64,000 nt of DNA, taken from assembly GCA_036399775.1 (NCBI GenBank), contig DASWMJ010000094.1:23466-87465 (forward strand), in the 5' to 3' direction. The translations under genes and the position numbers were made by a program. Shown piece by piece: positions 8,546 to 17,414 of this stretch. The stretch is from JADMIH01 sp036399775 (GTDB lineage: Bacteria > Chloroflexota > Chloroflexia > QHBQ01 > JADMIH01). Each line of letters begins with the position of its first letter. Within the stretch, counting starts at the first letter, position 1. The notes beneath the pieces are model-generated. The model worked only from the letters and a program-made list of their open reading frames with translations, was not told where the DNA came from and made no database searches.

Positions 8546-9403
8546 TCATTTTTGTGCAGCCGCTACCTCGGTGAGCAATTCCTGCGTCGAGATAGTATGG
8601 TAGCCGTTTGTAGCCTTCCCGTCGGCTCCAAGCGTATAATGCTCAATAGCCATCCAGGGAGTATACCCGTCAACTTTCAAATCCGAGTTTGTAGCAAAGT
8701 TGTTAAGGAAGAGAACTACGTGTTCCCCCTCTGAGAACGTGTACCGGCTGTCACCCCAGGTTGCTTTATCTTGCCCTACTACGCCTCCAAGAGCCATTAT
8801 CATAATAGTCGTCGGTCCTGACCCTTTGCGATAGCTGTCAATGTTGACCAGTACAGGTCTAAAGATTACATAGGTACTATTTGGCGCTCTAGGATTTAGG
8901 GGCCGGGAACCGTCTTTAGTCGACCAACGAGCCGGCTGAATACTGGCAACAGTGCCTTGAACTACGTTGATTGATACGTTCGTCATGAGTTGTGGGTTTG
9001 AGATGTGGAAAGGGTAGGCGGCTACATCAATGGGGTCGCCAGGCAAAGGTGTTGGAATCGGCGTGTAACCAACAACTGGCGTCGGAATTTGATCAAAATC
9101 AGCGTCCGCTCCAATCGGTACAGGCGTCATATACGGCACCGGATAATCCGGCATAAGTGTGGGGGTTGGGACTTCTCCGACCTGGGGTTCGCCGGGCTTC
9201 CTCCGAGGGACAGGGGTTGCTAGACCCTCAGATGGCTCTTCTCCGTCTCCAGCAAGAGCCGCCTGTATAACCCTTTCATTCTTTTGTGAGTTGGCACTTG
9301 CGCCAACCCCCAGCATAAATACAATCGCGCTTATGCTGGCTGCACTAAGGAGCAGTAGCACGATAATTACGTTTTGTGCCCGGTGATTTGATTGCTTCTT
9401 CAT
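8546..9403 (-). CDS. Secreted or membrane-anchored Pro/Thr-rich protein of unknown function
   Basis: A 285-residue protein with an N-terminal signal or anchor (residues about 12-35, VIIVLLLLSAASISAIVFML), a Pro-rich linker with repeated TPxP and PTP motifs (about 60-120), and a C-terminal soluble domain of about 160 residues rich in beta strands. It begins at an ATG preceded by GAGGGGGTG. No catalytic motif is recognised. It lies just upstream of the matrixin gene on the same strand, with a gap of about 150 bases, so the two secreted proteins may be expressed together. A promoter and a 117-base leader precede it. Confidence 0.6.
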   Translation of the reverse strand: MKKQSNHRAQNVIIVLLLLSAASISAIVFMLGVGASANSQKNERVIQAALAGDGEEPSEGLATPVPRRKPGEPQVGEVPTPTLMPDYPVPYMTPVPIGADADFDQIPTPVVGYTPIPTPLPGDPIDVAAYPFHISNPQLMTNVSINVVQGTVASIQPARWSTKDGSRPLNPRAPNSTYVIFRPVLVNIDSYRKGSGPTTIMIMALGGVVGQDKATWGDSRYTFSEGEHVVLFLNNFATNSDLKVDGYTPWMAIEHYTLGADGKATNGYHTISTQELLTEVAAAQK

Positions 9404-9428
9404 ATCTTAGCACCCCCTCGAAACCTGT

Positions 9429-9448
9429 TGCACCGGATATTTGGTGCA
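9429..9448. repeat. Small inverted repeat in the leader of the secreted-protein gene
   Basis: TGCACC and GGTGCA flank an 8-base loop, forming a 6-bp stem between the promoter at 9527-9555 and the ATG at 9403 (minus strand). It could be an operator or a leader hairpin; the stem is too short to say more. Confidence 0.3.
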
Positions 9449-9526
9449 TCAAGCTCCATGTATGGAGTCCTATCCCAACAACTTTCAGACGACTCTTAAC
9501 AAGTAAGTCACCTCAGCATGTATAGA

Positions 9527-9555
9527 ATATTACCCCATCCTAGTAGTATTGTCAA
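9527..9555 (-). promoter_or_regulatory. Sigma70-type promoter for the secreted Pro/Thr-rich protein
   Basis: On the minus strand, TTGACA (9550-9555) is separated by 17 bases from TAATAT (9527-9532). The predicted start of transcription is near 9520, leaving a 117-base leader. The rest of the 9404-9847 gap holds the higBA control region and nothing else that I recognise. Confidence 0.6.
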
Positions 9556-9788
9556 TATCCTACCACCATTTCGCCCCAAAATCTATTCAAGAGCGGTTAG
9601 AAGGCCATCACTATATGTACAGCCAAGACGAATACAAGGTAAATAGAAGTTATGTACCATAACCTTGTGATCTAATCATTACGAAGCCGGCACGAATTTG
9701 ATTAGCGCTTTTCGCTACCTTACTAACCCAACTCTGCCAATAGCTCAGCCATGATATCGAGTCAGCAAACCCAATAACCGCGTCGCTA

Positions 9789-9830
9789 TGATATAATGGC
9801 CAGTAATTACGCTTGACGTAACCCGTAATT
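9789..9830 (+). promoter_or_regulatory. Extended -10 promoter and operator of higBA
   Basis: TGATATAAT at 9789-9797 is an extended -10 element (TGnTATAAT); the -35 region is weak. The predicted start site falls at about 9804, directly on the inverted repeat AATTACG-N12-CGTAATT (9805-9830). Antitoxin binding there would block transcription, the usual autoregulation of HigBA. The same operator is duplicated at 5146-5171. Confidence 0.55.
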
Positions 9831-9847
9831 GGTAGCAGGATGCAGAA

Positions 9848-10168
9848 ATGGACGTTGAGGAAGATAAGCCAAAGCACCCCAAATATCGCAACCGGAGAAC
9901 TCAACGATTTGCAGAAGGCGAGAGGGCGCGGGAGTTTCAGGCTTTTGACCGCCAGGCTTACAGGCGGCTCGAAGTCCTTGAAGCAGCGCCGAATAAGGAA
10001 GCTTTGATGATGCTACCCTCCAACCGCTTTGAAACTTTAGGCGGCGACCGGCGGGGGCAGTTCAGTATACGCATCAATCAGCAATGGCATATCTGTTTTG
10101 GATGGCCGGAAGGTGAGGACCGCCCTTATAATATCGAAATAGTAGATTATCACTTAGGGAGTGAATAG
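9848..10168 (+). CDS. higB: HigB/RelE-family toxin (ribosome-dependent mRNA interferase)
   Basis: This 106-residue protein carries the HigB pattern: an N-terminal helix (RAREFQAFDRQAYRRLEVLE), then the beta-sheet core with NRFETLGGDRRGQFSIRIN and WHICFGWPEGED, ending in EIVDYH. Family members cleave mRNA on translating ribosomes, using basic and aromatic residues of this core. The N-terminal 13 residues are an unusual charged extension. The gene is followed after two bases by the antitoxin, the toxin-first order typical of higBA. Expression is probably repressed through the operator at 9805-9830. Confidence 0.85.
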   Translation: MDVEEDKPKHPKYRNRRTQRFAEGERAREFQAFDRQAYRRLEVLEAAPNKEALMMLPSNRFETLGGDRRGQFSIRINQQWHICFGWPEGEDRPYNIEIVDYHLGSE

Positions 10169-10170
10169 CT

Positions 10171-10485
10171 ATGGCAAGGCCACCAATCCACCCAGGCGAG
10201 ATACTGGCAGGCGAGCTAGAGGAACTGAATATGACAGCCTCCGAGCTTGCGAGAACGCTGCACGTTCCAACCAACCGCATCACCCAAATACTAAAAGGGC
10301 AGCGAGGCATCACCGCCGATACAGCATTACGCCTCGGCCAATGGCTAGGCACCGGCCCGGAGCTATGGCTTAACTTGCAGAAGTCCTACGAGTTGCGCCA
10401 GGCTGAAGCCGCAGCAGGCCAGGAAATTAGACGCACTATATCGCAAAGGCCAATAGAGGTCAGGAGCGAGGCCCGGTCGCTATGA
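10171..10485 (+). CDS. higA: HigA antitoxin, XRE-type HTH regulator
   Basis: The 104-residue protein starts with MARPPIHPGEILAGEL, the classical HigA/VapI opening, followed by an XRE helix-turn-helix (residues about 20-65; MTASELARTLHVPTNRITQI, then the LKGQRGITADTALRL helix) and LWLNLQKSYELRQAE. It neutralises HigB by binding it and represses the operon. The start is two bases after the higB stop. The peptidase gene 43 bases downstream may receive readthrough transcription. Confidence 0.88.
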   Translation: MARPPIHPGEILAGELEELNMTASELARTLHVPTNRITQILKGQRGITADTALRLGQWLGTGPELWLNLQKSYELRQAEAAAGQEIRRTISQRPIEVRSEARSL

Positions 10486-10528
10486 ACTCAGCCCAAGCCA
10501 AGCAGATACCGACTAACAGGAGAAACAG

Positions 10529-12340
10529 ATGGTAGCCACAACCGCAAGCAGCACGCTTCCCCACTGGGACATGAGCGTAGTCTTTCCCGGCCTTGAGTCG
10601 CCCGAATTCGAGGCAGCTTCCCAATCGGCGGTCCAGGATATAGACGGACTGGAAGAGCTTTTCGACAGGCACGGCATCGCTTTACGGGAGGCAGCGCCCC
10701 TCGATGATGAGACGGTCAAGGCGTTCGATGAGGTTGTCACGCGCTTCAACGCCGTATTGGAAACGCGCTGGACGCTGAGCGCGTACATCAACGCCTTCGT
10801 CGCCACCGATTCCCGCGATACTGTAGCCCAGGCCAAATTGAGCGAGTCGCAGCAGCAGGGCGTGCGCCTATCCAAGCTGGGCACGCGCCTGACAGCCTGG
10901 ATAGGCTCGCTGGACGTTGGCGCGCTGATTGAGCGTTCAGGAGTAGCGAGAGAGCACGCTTTCATGCTGGAGAAGGCCAAAGTGCGCGCCGAGCACCTGA
11001 TGTCGCCCGCCGAGGAAGAGCTTACCGCCGAGTTGAGCCTGAGCGGTGGGTCTGCCTGGTCCAAGCTGCACAACAACGTCACATCGCAGCTTATGGTGTC
11101 CATTGAGCTTGATGGCAAGCAGCAAGAGCTACCAATGCCTGCGATCCGCAACCTCGCTTATGAGGCAGATCGGGACGTGAGACGGCGCGCCTATGAGGCA
11201 GAGCTTGCGACCTGGGAGCGTGCCGCCCTGCCCCTGGCAGCCGCGCTCAACAGCCTGAAGGGGGAAGTAAACACCGTCAGCAAGCGGCGCGGCTGGGAGT
11301 CGGCGTTGGACGCCGCGCTCTTCGACAGCAACATCGACCGTCAGACCCTGGACGCGATGATGGAAGCGGCCCGCGATGCCTTCCCCGACTTCCGCCGCTA
11401 TCTGCGCGCTAAGGCGAAGGCTATCGGCGTGGAGAAGATGTCCTGGTACGACATCTTCGCGCCGGTGGGCGAGGAGAACAAGGTATGGGAGTACGAGGAG
11501 GCCACGCAGTTTATCATCGAGCAGTTCGGGGCGTATTCGTCTAAGATGAGCGATTTCGCGGCCCGCGCTTTCCGCGAGCAGTGGGTAGACGCCGAGCCAC
11601 GCCCAGGCAAGCGCGACGGGGCGTTCTGCATGGCGCTGAGGAAGGACGAATCGCGGGTCTTCGCCAACTACAAGACGGCGTTCGGTGGCGTGAGCACGCT
11701 GGCGCACGAATTGGGGCACGGCTACCACAACCTGGTGAAAGCGCAGCGCACCATGCTACAGAAATCAACGCCCATGACCCTGGCCGAGACCGCCAGCATC
11801 TTTTGTGAGACGATAGTGCGGCAGGCCGCCCTCAAGGACGCCAACGAGCAGGAGCAGTTGGCGATATTGGAGGCTTCGCTGCAAGGTAGCTGCCAGGTCG
11901 TGGTGGACATCAGCAGCCGATTCCTGTTCGAGAAGGGCGCGTTTGAAGGAAGGCGGCAACGCGAGCTATCCATAGAAGAGTTGAACGGCCTGATGCTAGA
12001 CGCGCAGAAGGAGACCTACGGCGACGGCCTCGACCAGACCCTGCTGCATCCCTATATGTGGGCGGTGAAGCCGCATTATTACAGGACCGACCTGTCGTTC
12101 TACAACTACCCCTACATGTTCGGGCTGCTGTTCGGCCTGGGCCTGTATGCGCGCTACCTGGAAGACCCCGAAGGCTTCAAGGCGGGCTACGACGATCTCC
12201 TATCGTCAACCGGCCTGGCCGACGCGGCTACGTTAGCAGCCCGCTTCGGCATAGACATCCGCACCCCCGACTTCTGGCGCGCCAGCCTCAATATCATCCG
12301 GGAGGATATTAACCGCTTTATCCGAATTATTGATTACTAA
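10529..12340 (+). CDS. pepF: M3-family oligoendopeptidase (PepF-like)
   Basis: A 603-residue cytoplasmic zinc peptidase of family M3. The HEXXH site is in TLAHELGHGYHNLV (about residue 392), with the third ligand Glu in TLAETASIFCE about 26 residues later. The long helical N-terminal half encloses the substrate channel, which restricts these enzymes to short peptides. Length and motif order match PepF/M3 oligopeptidases, which recycle peptides. AGGAG lies eight bases before the ATG. No signal peptide is seen. It follows higBA closely, but nothing ties it functionally to the toxin pair. Confidence 0.9.
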   Translation: MVATTASSTLPHWDMSVVFPGLESPEFEAASQSAVQDIDGLEELFDRHGIALREAAPLDDETVKAFDEVVTRFNAVLETRWTLSAYINAFVATDSRDTVAQAKLSESQQQGVRLSKLGTRLTAWIGSLDVGALIERSGVAREHAFMLEKAKVRAEHLMSPAEEELTAELSLSGGSAWSKLHNNVTSQLMVSIELDGKQQELPMPAIRNLAYEADRDVRRRAYEAELATWERAALPLAAALNSLKGEVNTVSKRRGWESALDAALFDSNIDRQTLDAMMEAARDAFPDFRRYLRAKAKAIGVEKMSWYDIFAPVGEENKVWEYEEATQFIIEQFGAYSSKMSDFAARAFREQWVDAEPRPGKRDGAFCMALRKDESRVFANYKTAFGGVSTLAHELGHGYHNLVKAQRTMLQKSTPMTLAETASIFCETIVRQAALKDANEQEQLAILEASLQGSCQVVVDISSRFLFEKGAFEGRRQRELSIEELNGLMLDAQKETYGDGLDQTLLHPYMWAVKPHYYRTDLSFYNYPYMFGLLFGLGLYARYLEDPEGFKAGYDDLLSSTGLADAATLAARFGIDIRTPDFWRASLNIIREDINRFIRIIDY

Positions 12341-12364
12341 TCGGTAACAAATAACTCGAAAATC

Positions 12365-12373
12365 TGGTATAAT
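12365..12373 (+). promoter_or_regulatory. Extended -10 promoter of the SLH surface protein gene
   Basis: TGGTATAAT fits the extended -10 pattern (TGnTATAAT; -10 box 12368-12373). The -35 region at 17 bases upstream (TAACAA) is weak, as is common for extended -10 promoters. Transcription would start near 12380, about 55 bases before the GTG at 12436. Confidence 0.45.
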
Positions 12374-12435
12374 AGCCTCTACCAAGCCTCGGGGTTATCG
12401 AGGTGTGGCCTTTGTTGTCTGCGAAGGAGGCTGCC

Positions 12436-15270
12436 GTGGAACTGGCCGGAGCGCGAAGAGGACTACGTTTGAAGCAACAGCTTGCTATGATAGCAGGCCT
12501 GTTGCTCGTGCTTATATTGGGTTTCGCGCTCCTGACGGGGGATGCCGGTGCCCAACAGCCTGCGCCGAGTCGCCCCGGTGTGGCCGCCTCCCATATCCTG
12601 CCCGTGCCAATCGCCACAGGGACCCCGCTACCCGTTTGCGGGTTAGCCTGGCGTATCGTGCCCAGCCCCAGCACCGGCGGGGATTCGCACAGCCTCTCCT
12701 CGGTAGCGGTCGTTTCCGCCGACGATATATGGGCGGTGGGAGGATACTGGGCCGGCAGCGGGTATCGCACGGAGATATTGCACTACACAGGCGGCCAGTG
12801 GCAAATCGTCCCCAGCCCTAATCTTACTATGACCCACAGTTATCTCGACGGAGTGGTGGCGTTATCCGCAAACGATGTATGGGCGGTAGGTTCGACGAGC
12901 ATGAGCCAGGGCCGCCAAACACTGACGATGCATTACACAGGCGGCCAGTGGCAAGTCGTCCCCAGCCCTAGCATCGGAGTAGACAGCCGTCTCTGGAAGG
13001 TTTCCGCCGGACCTGCCGGTGAAATATGGGCGGTGGGAACCTCTTATGAAACATTGTCAACGTCTGATGCTAAGACACTGACAATGCGCTACACCAATGG
13101 GCAGTGGCAGGTCGTTCCCAGCCCGAATGTTGGTTTTGGCTGGGACAACTACCTCGTGGGAGTGTCGGTCGCGCCGGGCGGCGACGTATGGGCGGTAGGT
13201 TATTACTGGCAGGGGAGCGCCGGGTTCGGCGCGCTGGCGATGCGCTACACCGGCGGACAGTGGCAACTGGTCACCCCTCCCGTGGTTGGCGCGGAGGGTG
13301 ACTTTCTTAATGGAGTGACGGCCATCTCCAGCGATGACGTATGGGCGGTAGGCACCACAAATATCGGTGACGAATACAAAACATTGACCCTGCATTATAC
13401 CAATGGGCAGTGGCATGTGGTGCCAAGTCCTAACGGTGGGGGAGTTACCAACGAGTTAGTTAGTGTGGCCGCCGCCTCCCCTGGAGATTTATGGGCAGTG
13501 GGATACACCCGAACTGCTAACGTAACTCGAACACTGATACTGCACTACATCAATGGGCAGTGGCAGGTCGTCCCCAGCCCTGACGACGTTGACCTCCATG
13601 CGGTGGCAGTTGTATCCACCGACGACGTGTGGGCCGTGGGAAGTCGCCAGGGTGGAACGCTGACCATGCACTATTCCGAGGTCGCACCGTGCAACACGCC
13701 AACGCCCGTGCCACCTACTGCAACGGCAACTACCCCTAGTCCCACGCCCTGCGGGGGCGGAAACTACGGGGTAATCACCTCTACAGGCACGATCGTGCCA
13801 GGAACAACCGACATCGGCAACCATTGCAACGACTGTACAACCAATGTTACGCTTCCCTTCCCCTTCCAGTTGTACGACCAGGTCTTCACAACGGCGCTGG
13901 TATCCTCCAACGGCCTTATCGAGTTCACAAATAGCCAGCCGGATAGCTTTAACTCCTGCCTCCCTGTCACCTTTCCCGAATTCACCTACACGATCATGGC
14001 GTACTGGGACGATCAGACCACCAATTATCCCGGTACAAATACGGGTATATATACATCCACCACAGGCACGGCACCCAACCGCGTGTTCAACATCGAGTTC
14101 AGGACCTGCCAGTTCGATATTTTCCGCGACTGCTTCAACACGGACGCCAACTATGAGGTCAGGCTGTACGAGGGTAGCAGCCGGTTCGATATCATCTATG
14201 GCGAGCTGGACTTGAGGGCCGACAGCACCACCATAGGCGTGCAGCGCGACGCTACGAAATATACTCAATACTCTTGCAATACCCAGATCAACGGGCTAAC
14301 TGGCCGCATGCTGACCTTCGATCTACCTTCTTGCTCCTCTGCCTCGCCACAACCAACGCTAACTCCTATCGCTACACTCACTGTAAGCAGCACGGCGGCA
14401 ACGCCAACCGGCATGACGGCTACAGCTACGCCAACGGTTGCCGCTACGGCTACGGGTACGAATACGGCGACAACTATCCCGACGGCTACGTCCACTCTGA
14501 TAATGCCCACTCCGACGGCGCTTATACCGCCAGCCACCGTAACATCGCCTACCGGCACAGCCGTACAACCCACGTCCAGTATCGCGCAGCCTACCGTGAC
14601 GACCTGCCCTCTCGCCTTCGCGGATATGCCTCCCACCGGCAGCTTCTACTCCTACGTCCGGTGCCTGGCGTGTAGGGGCATAGCATCAGGCTACGCGTGC
14701 GGTGGAGATGGCGAGCCTTGCGACGATCTGAATACCCCTTACTTCCGCCCCAACGCCAACGTAACCAGGGGGCAGATAGCGAAGATAGTATCCAACTCAG
14801 CAGGCTACGCTGAAGACCCTAACCCTCAGATATATGAGGACGTGGACCCTTCCAACGCGTTCTACCAATGGATCAACAGGCTATCGCGGAGGGGACATAT
14901 GGGCGGATACCCATGCGGCGCGGTATCGGGGGAGCCTTGCAACCCGCCGGATAATCGCCCGTACTTTCGACCCTCCAACAACGCCACGAGGGGTCAACTC
15001 GTCAAGATCGTGAGTAATGCTGCCGGGTTGGGAGACACAGGAGCGGCGCAGATATTCGCTGACGTGGCACCTGGTAACGACTTCTACACGTGGGTACAGC
15101 GTCTCGCGTCGAGGAGCATGGTGGGTGGTTATCCTTGTGGTGGAGGGGGAGAGCCTTGCGACGGCCAGGTGCGGCCATACTTCCGGCCATACAACGATGT
15201 GACCAGGGGGCAGGCAAGCAAGATAATAGCTAATTCATTCTTCCCCAACTGCCAGGTCCCGTCAAGATAA
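12436..15270 (+). CDS. Surface protein: seven-repeat beta-propeller-like domain, globular domain, three SLH domains
   Basis: A 944-residue secreted protein. After a signal peptide (about 15-45) come seven repeats of about 50 residues, each with the signatures DDxWAVG and HYTGGQWQVVPSP, consistent with a seven-bladed propeller. A Thr/Pro linker leads to a globular domain of about 180 residues containing several Cys (from about 435), then a Thr/Ala/Pro-rich stalk. At the C-terminus are three S-layer homology domains (each with TRGQ, YFRP and a GGYPCG-like loop with paired Cys), which bind cell-wall polymers. The start is the GTG at 12436, with AAGGAGG five bases upstream, rather than an earlier in-frame GTG. 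Its ligand is unknown. Confidence 0.8.
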   Translation: MELAGARRGLRLKQQLAMIAGLLLVLILGFALLTGDAGAQQPAPSRPGVAASHILPVPIATGTPLPVCGLAWRIVPSPSTGGDSHSLSSVAVVSADDIWAVGGYWAGSGYRTEILHYTGGQWQIVPSPNLTMTHSYLDGVVALSANDVWAVGSTSMSQGRQTLTMHYTGGQWQVVPSPSIGVDSRLWKVSAGPAGEIWAVGTSYETLSTSDAKTLTMRYTNGQWQVVPSPNVGFGWDNYLVGVSVAPGGDVWAVGYYWQGSAGFGALAMRYTGGQWQLVTPPVVGAEGDFLNGVTAISSDDVWAVGTTNIGDEYKTLTLHYTNGQWHVVPSPNGGGVTNELVSVAAASPGDLWAVGYTRTANVTRTLILHYINGQWQVVPSPDDVDLHAVAVVSTDDVWAVGSRQGGTLTMHYSEVAPCNTPTPVPPTATATTPSPTPCGGGNYGVITSTGTIVPGTTDIGNHCNDCTTNVTLPFPFQLYDQVFTTALVSSNGLIEFTNSQPDSFNSCLPVTFPEFTYTIMAYWDDQTTNYPGTNTGIYTSTTGTAPNRVFNIEFRTCQFDIFRDCFNTDANYEVRLYEGSSRFDIIYGELDLRADSTTIGVQRDATKYTQYSCNTQINGLTGRMLTFDLPSCSSASPQPTLTPIATLTVSSTAATPTGMTATATPTVAATATGTNTATTIPTATSTLIMPTPTALIPPATVTSPTGTAVQPTSSIAQPTVTTCPLAFADMPPTGSFYSYVRCLACRGIASGYACGGDGEPCDDLNTPYFRPNANVTRGQIAKIVSNSAGYAEDPNPQIYEDVDPSNAFYQWINRLSRRGHMGGYPCGAVSGEPCNPPDNRPYFRPSNNATRGQLVKIVSNAAGLGDTGAAQIFADVAPGNDFYTWVQRLASRSMVGGYPCGGGGEPCDGQVRPYFRPYNDVTRGQASKIIANSFFPNCQVPSR

Positions 15271-15276
15271 TACAGG

Positions 15277-16758
15277 TCAGCTTCGTTGCTTGCCTGGGCC
15301 TTCTCGGCGTTTGCGCCGGGAGGGCCTTTGGGCGGCGCGCTCCCACGACTCGTTGCCCCATTCCATCTCTGTGCGGCCTATTACTACGGTATCCCCAGGC
15401 TCTATGCCGGCAGAGCGGAGGGCTTGCGACAGGCCCATCTTCTCCATTTCTTTGTCGAGGCGCTCAAGGGCGAAGGGGTTGTTGGTGTCGGTGGTGACTA
15501 CCAGCCTCTGGATGCGCGGCCCACGCACGCGGAACCGGCCCGGCTCCTCCACCTCCACCTCGAAGTGCCTCGACTCGGTGGCGGCGTGCTGGGGCTTGAC
15601 GACCACATCTTCTTCGGCCTTCGCATCTTCCTCAAGCTCCGGCCTGGGTATCTCCCGCAGGCGAGAGGCTACGGCCCGCAGCAGGTCGGTCACGCCCGCG
15701 CCCGTGGCTGCCGATATGGGGAAAACCTCTTCGTAGCCGAGTTTGCTGAACCGGCGGATAAGGTCGGGCAGACGGTCGCGCACTTCTGCCAGGTCCGTCT
15801 TGTTGATGGCTACTATCTGCGGCCTGGTTGCCAGATCGGGGTCGTATTGCTCAAGCTCCGAGTTGATGCGCTTGAAGTCGGCTATGGGGTCGGTGGTCTG
15901 GGAAGGGTGGGCTGATGATTCTTCGGCGGTATCGCTCTCGGCTTCGCCCTCAGAGTCGCCGGACGGAGTATCTTCTATGTCGCGCCACAGCCCTGCGGAG
16001 CCATCCACCACGTGTACAAGCAGGCGGGTGCGCTCTACGTGCCGCAGGAACTCCAACCCCAGCCCCGCGCCCTGGCTGGCTCCTTCTATCAGCCCTGGTA
16101 TGTCGGCCATGACGAAGTTATCATCGTCTACGCTCACCACGCCGAGCATGGGCGCGAGGGTTGTGAATGGGTAGTCGCCTATCTTGGGCCGGGCCGCGCT
16201 CGCCGACGAGAGCAGGGTGGACTTACCGACGTTGGGGTAGCCTATGAGGCCCACGTCGGATAGCAGCTTCAATTCAAGGTGGAGCGTGCGCTCTTCCCCC
16301 GGCTCGCCCTTTTCGGCGAAGCGGGGCGTCTGGTGGGTTGACGTGGCGAAGTGGGTGTTCCCCAGTCCGCCGCGCCCACCCCGCGCTACGAGCAGGGTCT
16401 CATCGGGGCGCACGAGGTCGTACTGCACAGCTTCCGAGGCCGCGCCCGATAGGGGGTCTTCATCAATTATCTCGACGAGCGTGCCGGGCGGTATGTCTAT
16501 ATACAGGTCGCCGCCCGACTTGCCGTGCTTCTGGTTGCTGCCTCCGTTGCCTCCATGCTCGGCTTTGAAGTGCTGCTTGTAATGGAAAGGGAGGAGGGTG
16601 TTGAGACTGGGGTTGACACGCAGGTATATGCTGCCGCCGCGCCCGCCGTCGCCGCCGTCGGGGCCACCCTTGGGGATGAATTTCTCGCGCCGGAAGGACG
16701 CGCTGCCGTTGCCGCCGTTTCCGGCCCTTACCCAGATTTTAGTTCTATCGTAAAACAT
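15277..16758 (-). CDS. obg: Obg/CgtA GTPase
   Basis: A 493-residue ribosome-associated GTPase that acts in large-subunit maturation and stress control. The glycine-rich Obg fold is at residues about 1-160 (RAGNGGNGSASFRREKF). The G domain has G1 GYPNVGKST, G3 DIPGLIEGA and G4 NKTD. The C-terminal OCT domain follows at about 385-460. Unusual is an acidic, Ser/Glu-rich insert of about 30 residues between G3 and G4, which makes the protein longer than typical Obg. It stands in a minus-strand run with a Nudix gene, a common partner in housekeeping loci. Confidence 0.95.
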   Translation of the reverse strand: MFYDRTKIWVRAGNGGNGSASFRREKFIPKGGPDGGDGGRGGSIYLRVNPSLNTLLPFHYKQHFKAEHGGNGGSNQKHGKSGGDLYIDIPPGTLVEIIDEDPLSGAASEAVQYDLVRPDETLLVARGGRGGLGNTHFATSTHQTPRFAEKGEPGEERTLHLELKLLSDVGLIGYPNVGKSTLLSSASAARPKIGDYPFTTLAPMLGVVSVDDDNFVMADIPGLIEGASQGAGLGLEFLRHVERTRLLVHVVDGSAGLWRDIEDTPSGDSEGEAESDTAEESSAHPSQTTDPIADFKRINSELEQYDPDLATRPQIVAINKTDLAEVRDRLPDLIRRFSKLGYEEVFPISAATGAGVTDLLRAVASRLREIPRPELEEDAKAEEDVVVKPQHAATESRHFEVEVEEPGRFRVRGPRIQRLVVTTDTNNPFALERLDKEMEKMGLSQALRSAGIEPGDTVVIGRTEMEWGNESWERAAQRPSRRKRREGPGKQRS

Positions 16759-16762
16759 GAGC

Positions 16763-16800
16763 TTATTTTAGATTTTCGATTTTGGATTTTAGATTGTGAT
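16763..16800. repeat. Degenerate heptanucleotide repeat (ATTTTGA-like)
   Basis: Between obg and the Nudix gene lie several units of the form ATTTTNG/ATTTTAG with 7-base spacing. It is a diverged relative of the ATTTTGA arrays found inside two coding regions at 18048-18082 and 53632-53664. Confidence 0.5.
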
Positions 16801-16814
16801 ATTCGGCTTAGAAT

Positions 16815-17255
16815 TCACGAGGTAGGAGTGTTCAGGAAGGTTTGCGCTTTGCGTACTATGCCCTTGTCGTTCTCATAGGAGAGCAAGGTGTAAGCCCCGG
16901 TGATGGGGACCCAGCGTACCTCTGAGACTTCCCAGTTGGGATTGCCCAGCTTATCGCCCAGGGCTTCCATCAGGTAGTGGTAGACGCTCTTGCGTACCAG
17001 CCCTTCTTCCCTGCGCCTGTAGAAGTATACTACCTCTCCCAACTCGCCCACGATCTGCGCGTCGAGGCCGGTTTCCTCTTTGACTTCGCGCAAGGCGGCC
17101 TGCTCGCGGCTCTCCCCCGCCTCGATATGCCCCTTGGGGAGCGACCAATCTTCGTGGCGGGCGCGCTGCACCGCTACAATGTCGTACCCCTCCGCGGTGC
17201 GCCGGTAGACCACCCCGCCAGCCGAGTATTCGCCTATCACGCCTGTGCTGCTCAT
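16815..17255 (-). CDS. Nudix hydrolase
   Basis: A 146-residue protein whose Nudix box (residues 42-64, G-x5-E-x7-REVKEETGL) is complete, with the metal-binding REVKEE core. Such enzymes hydrolyse nucleoside diphosphates linked to another group; this one resembles the small bis(5'-nucleosyl)-tetraphosphatase or 8-oxo-dGTP type clean-up enzymes, but the exact substrate is not determined. It lies 56 bases upstream of obg on the same strand, so co-transcription is likely. Confidence 0.88.
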   Translation of the reverse strand: MSSTGVIGEYSAGGVVYRRTAEGYDIVAVQRARHEDWSLPKGHIEAGESREQAALREVKEETGLDAQIVGELGEVVYFYRRREEGLVRKSVYHYLMEALGDKLGNPNWEVSEVRWVPITGAYTLLSYENDKGIVRKAQTFLNTPTS

Positions 17256-17324
17256 CAGTTATGCCACGTAACATAGTTCCAGGGTCGGCTAGAGCAGGTT
17301 AGCAGGTTTTGTGCCGGGCTATAG

Positions 17325-17402
17325 GGACCAGGGACCAGGGATCAGGGATCAGGGATCAGGGTTAGGAGCTGGGTTTTAGGTGTTGGGTGTCAGGTGTTGG
17401 AC
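17325..17402. repeat. Heptanucleotide tandem repeats (AGGGATC and related units)
   Basis: The segment begins with successive 7-base units AGGGACC, AGGGACC, AGGGATC, AGGGATC and AGGGATC, and after a short break continues with TAGGTGT, TGGGTGT, CAGGTGT and TGGACCC. It lies between the Nudix gene and the FAD oxidoreductase gene. It belongs to the same kind of array as those at 55862 and 56840. Confidence 0.7.
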
Positions 17403-17414
17403 CCTTACCGTACC

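Noticed and set aside
17325..17402. Possible CRISPR-like array
   Set aside because: The units are 7 bases long without spacers; it is a simple tandem heptamer array.
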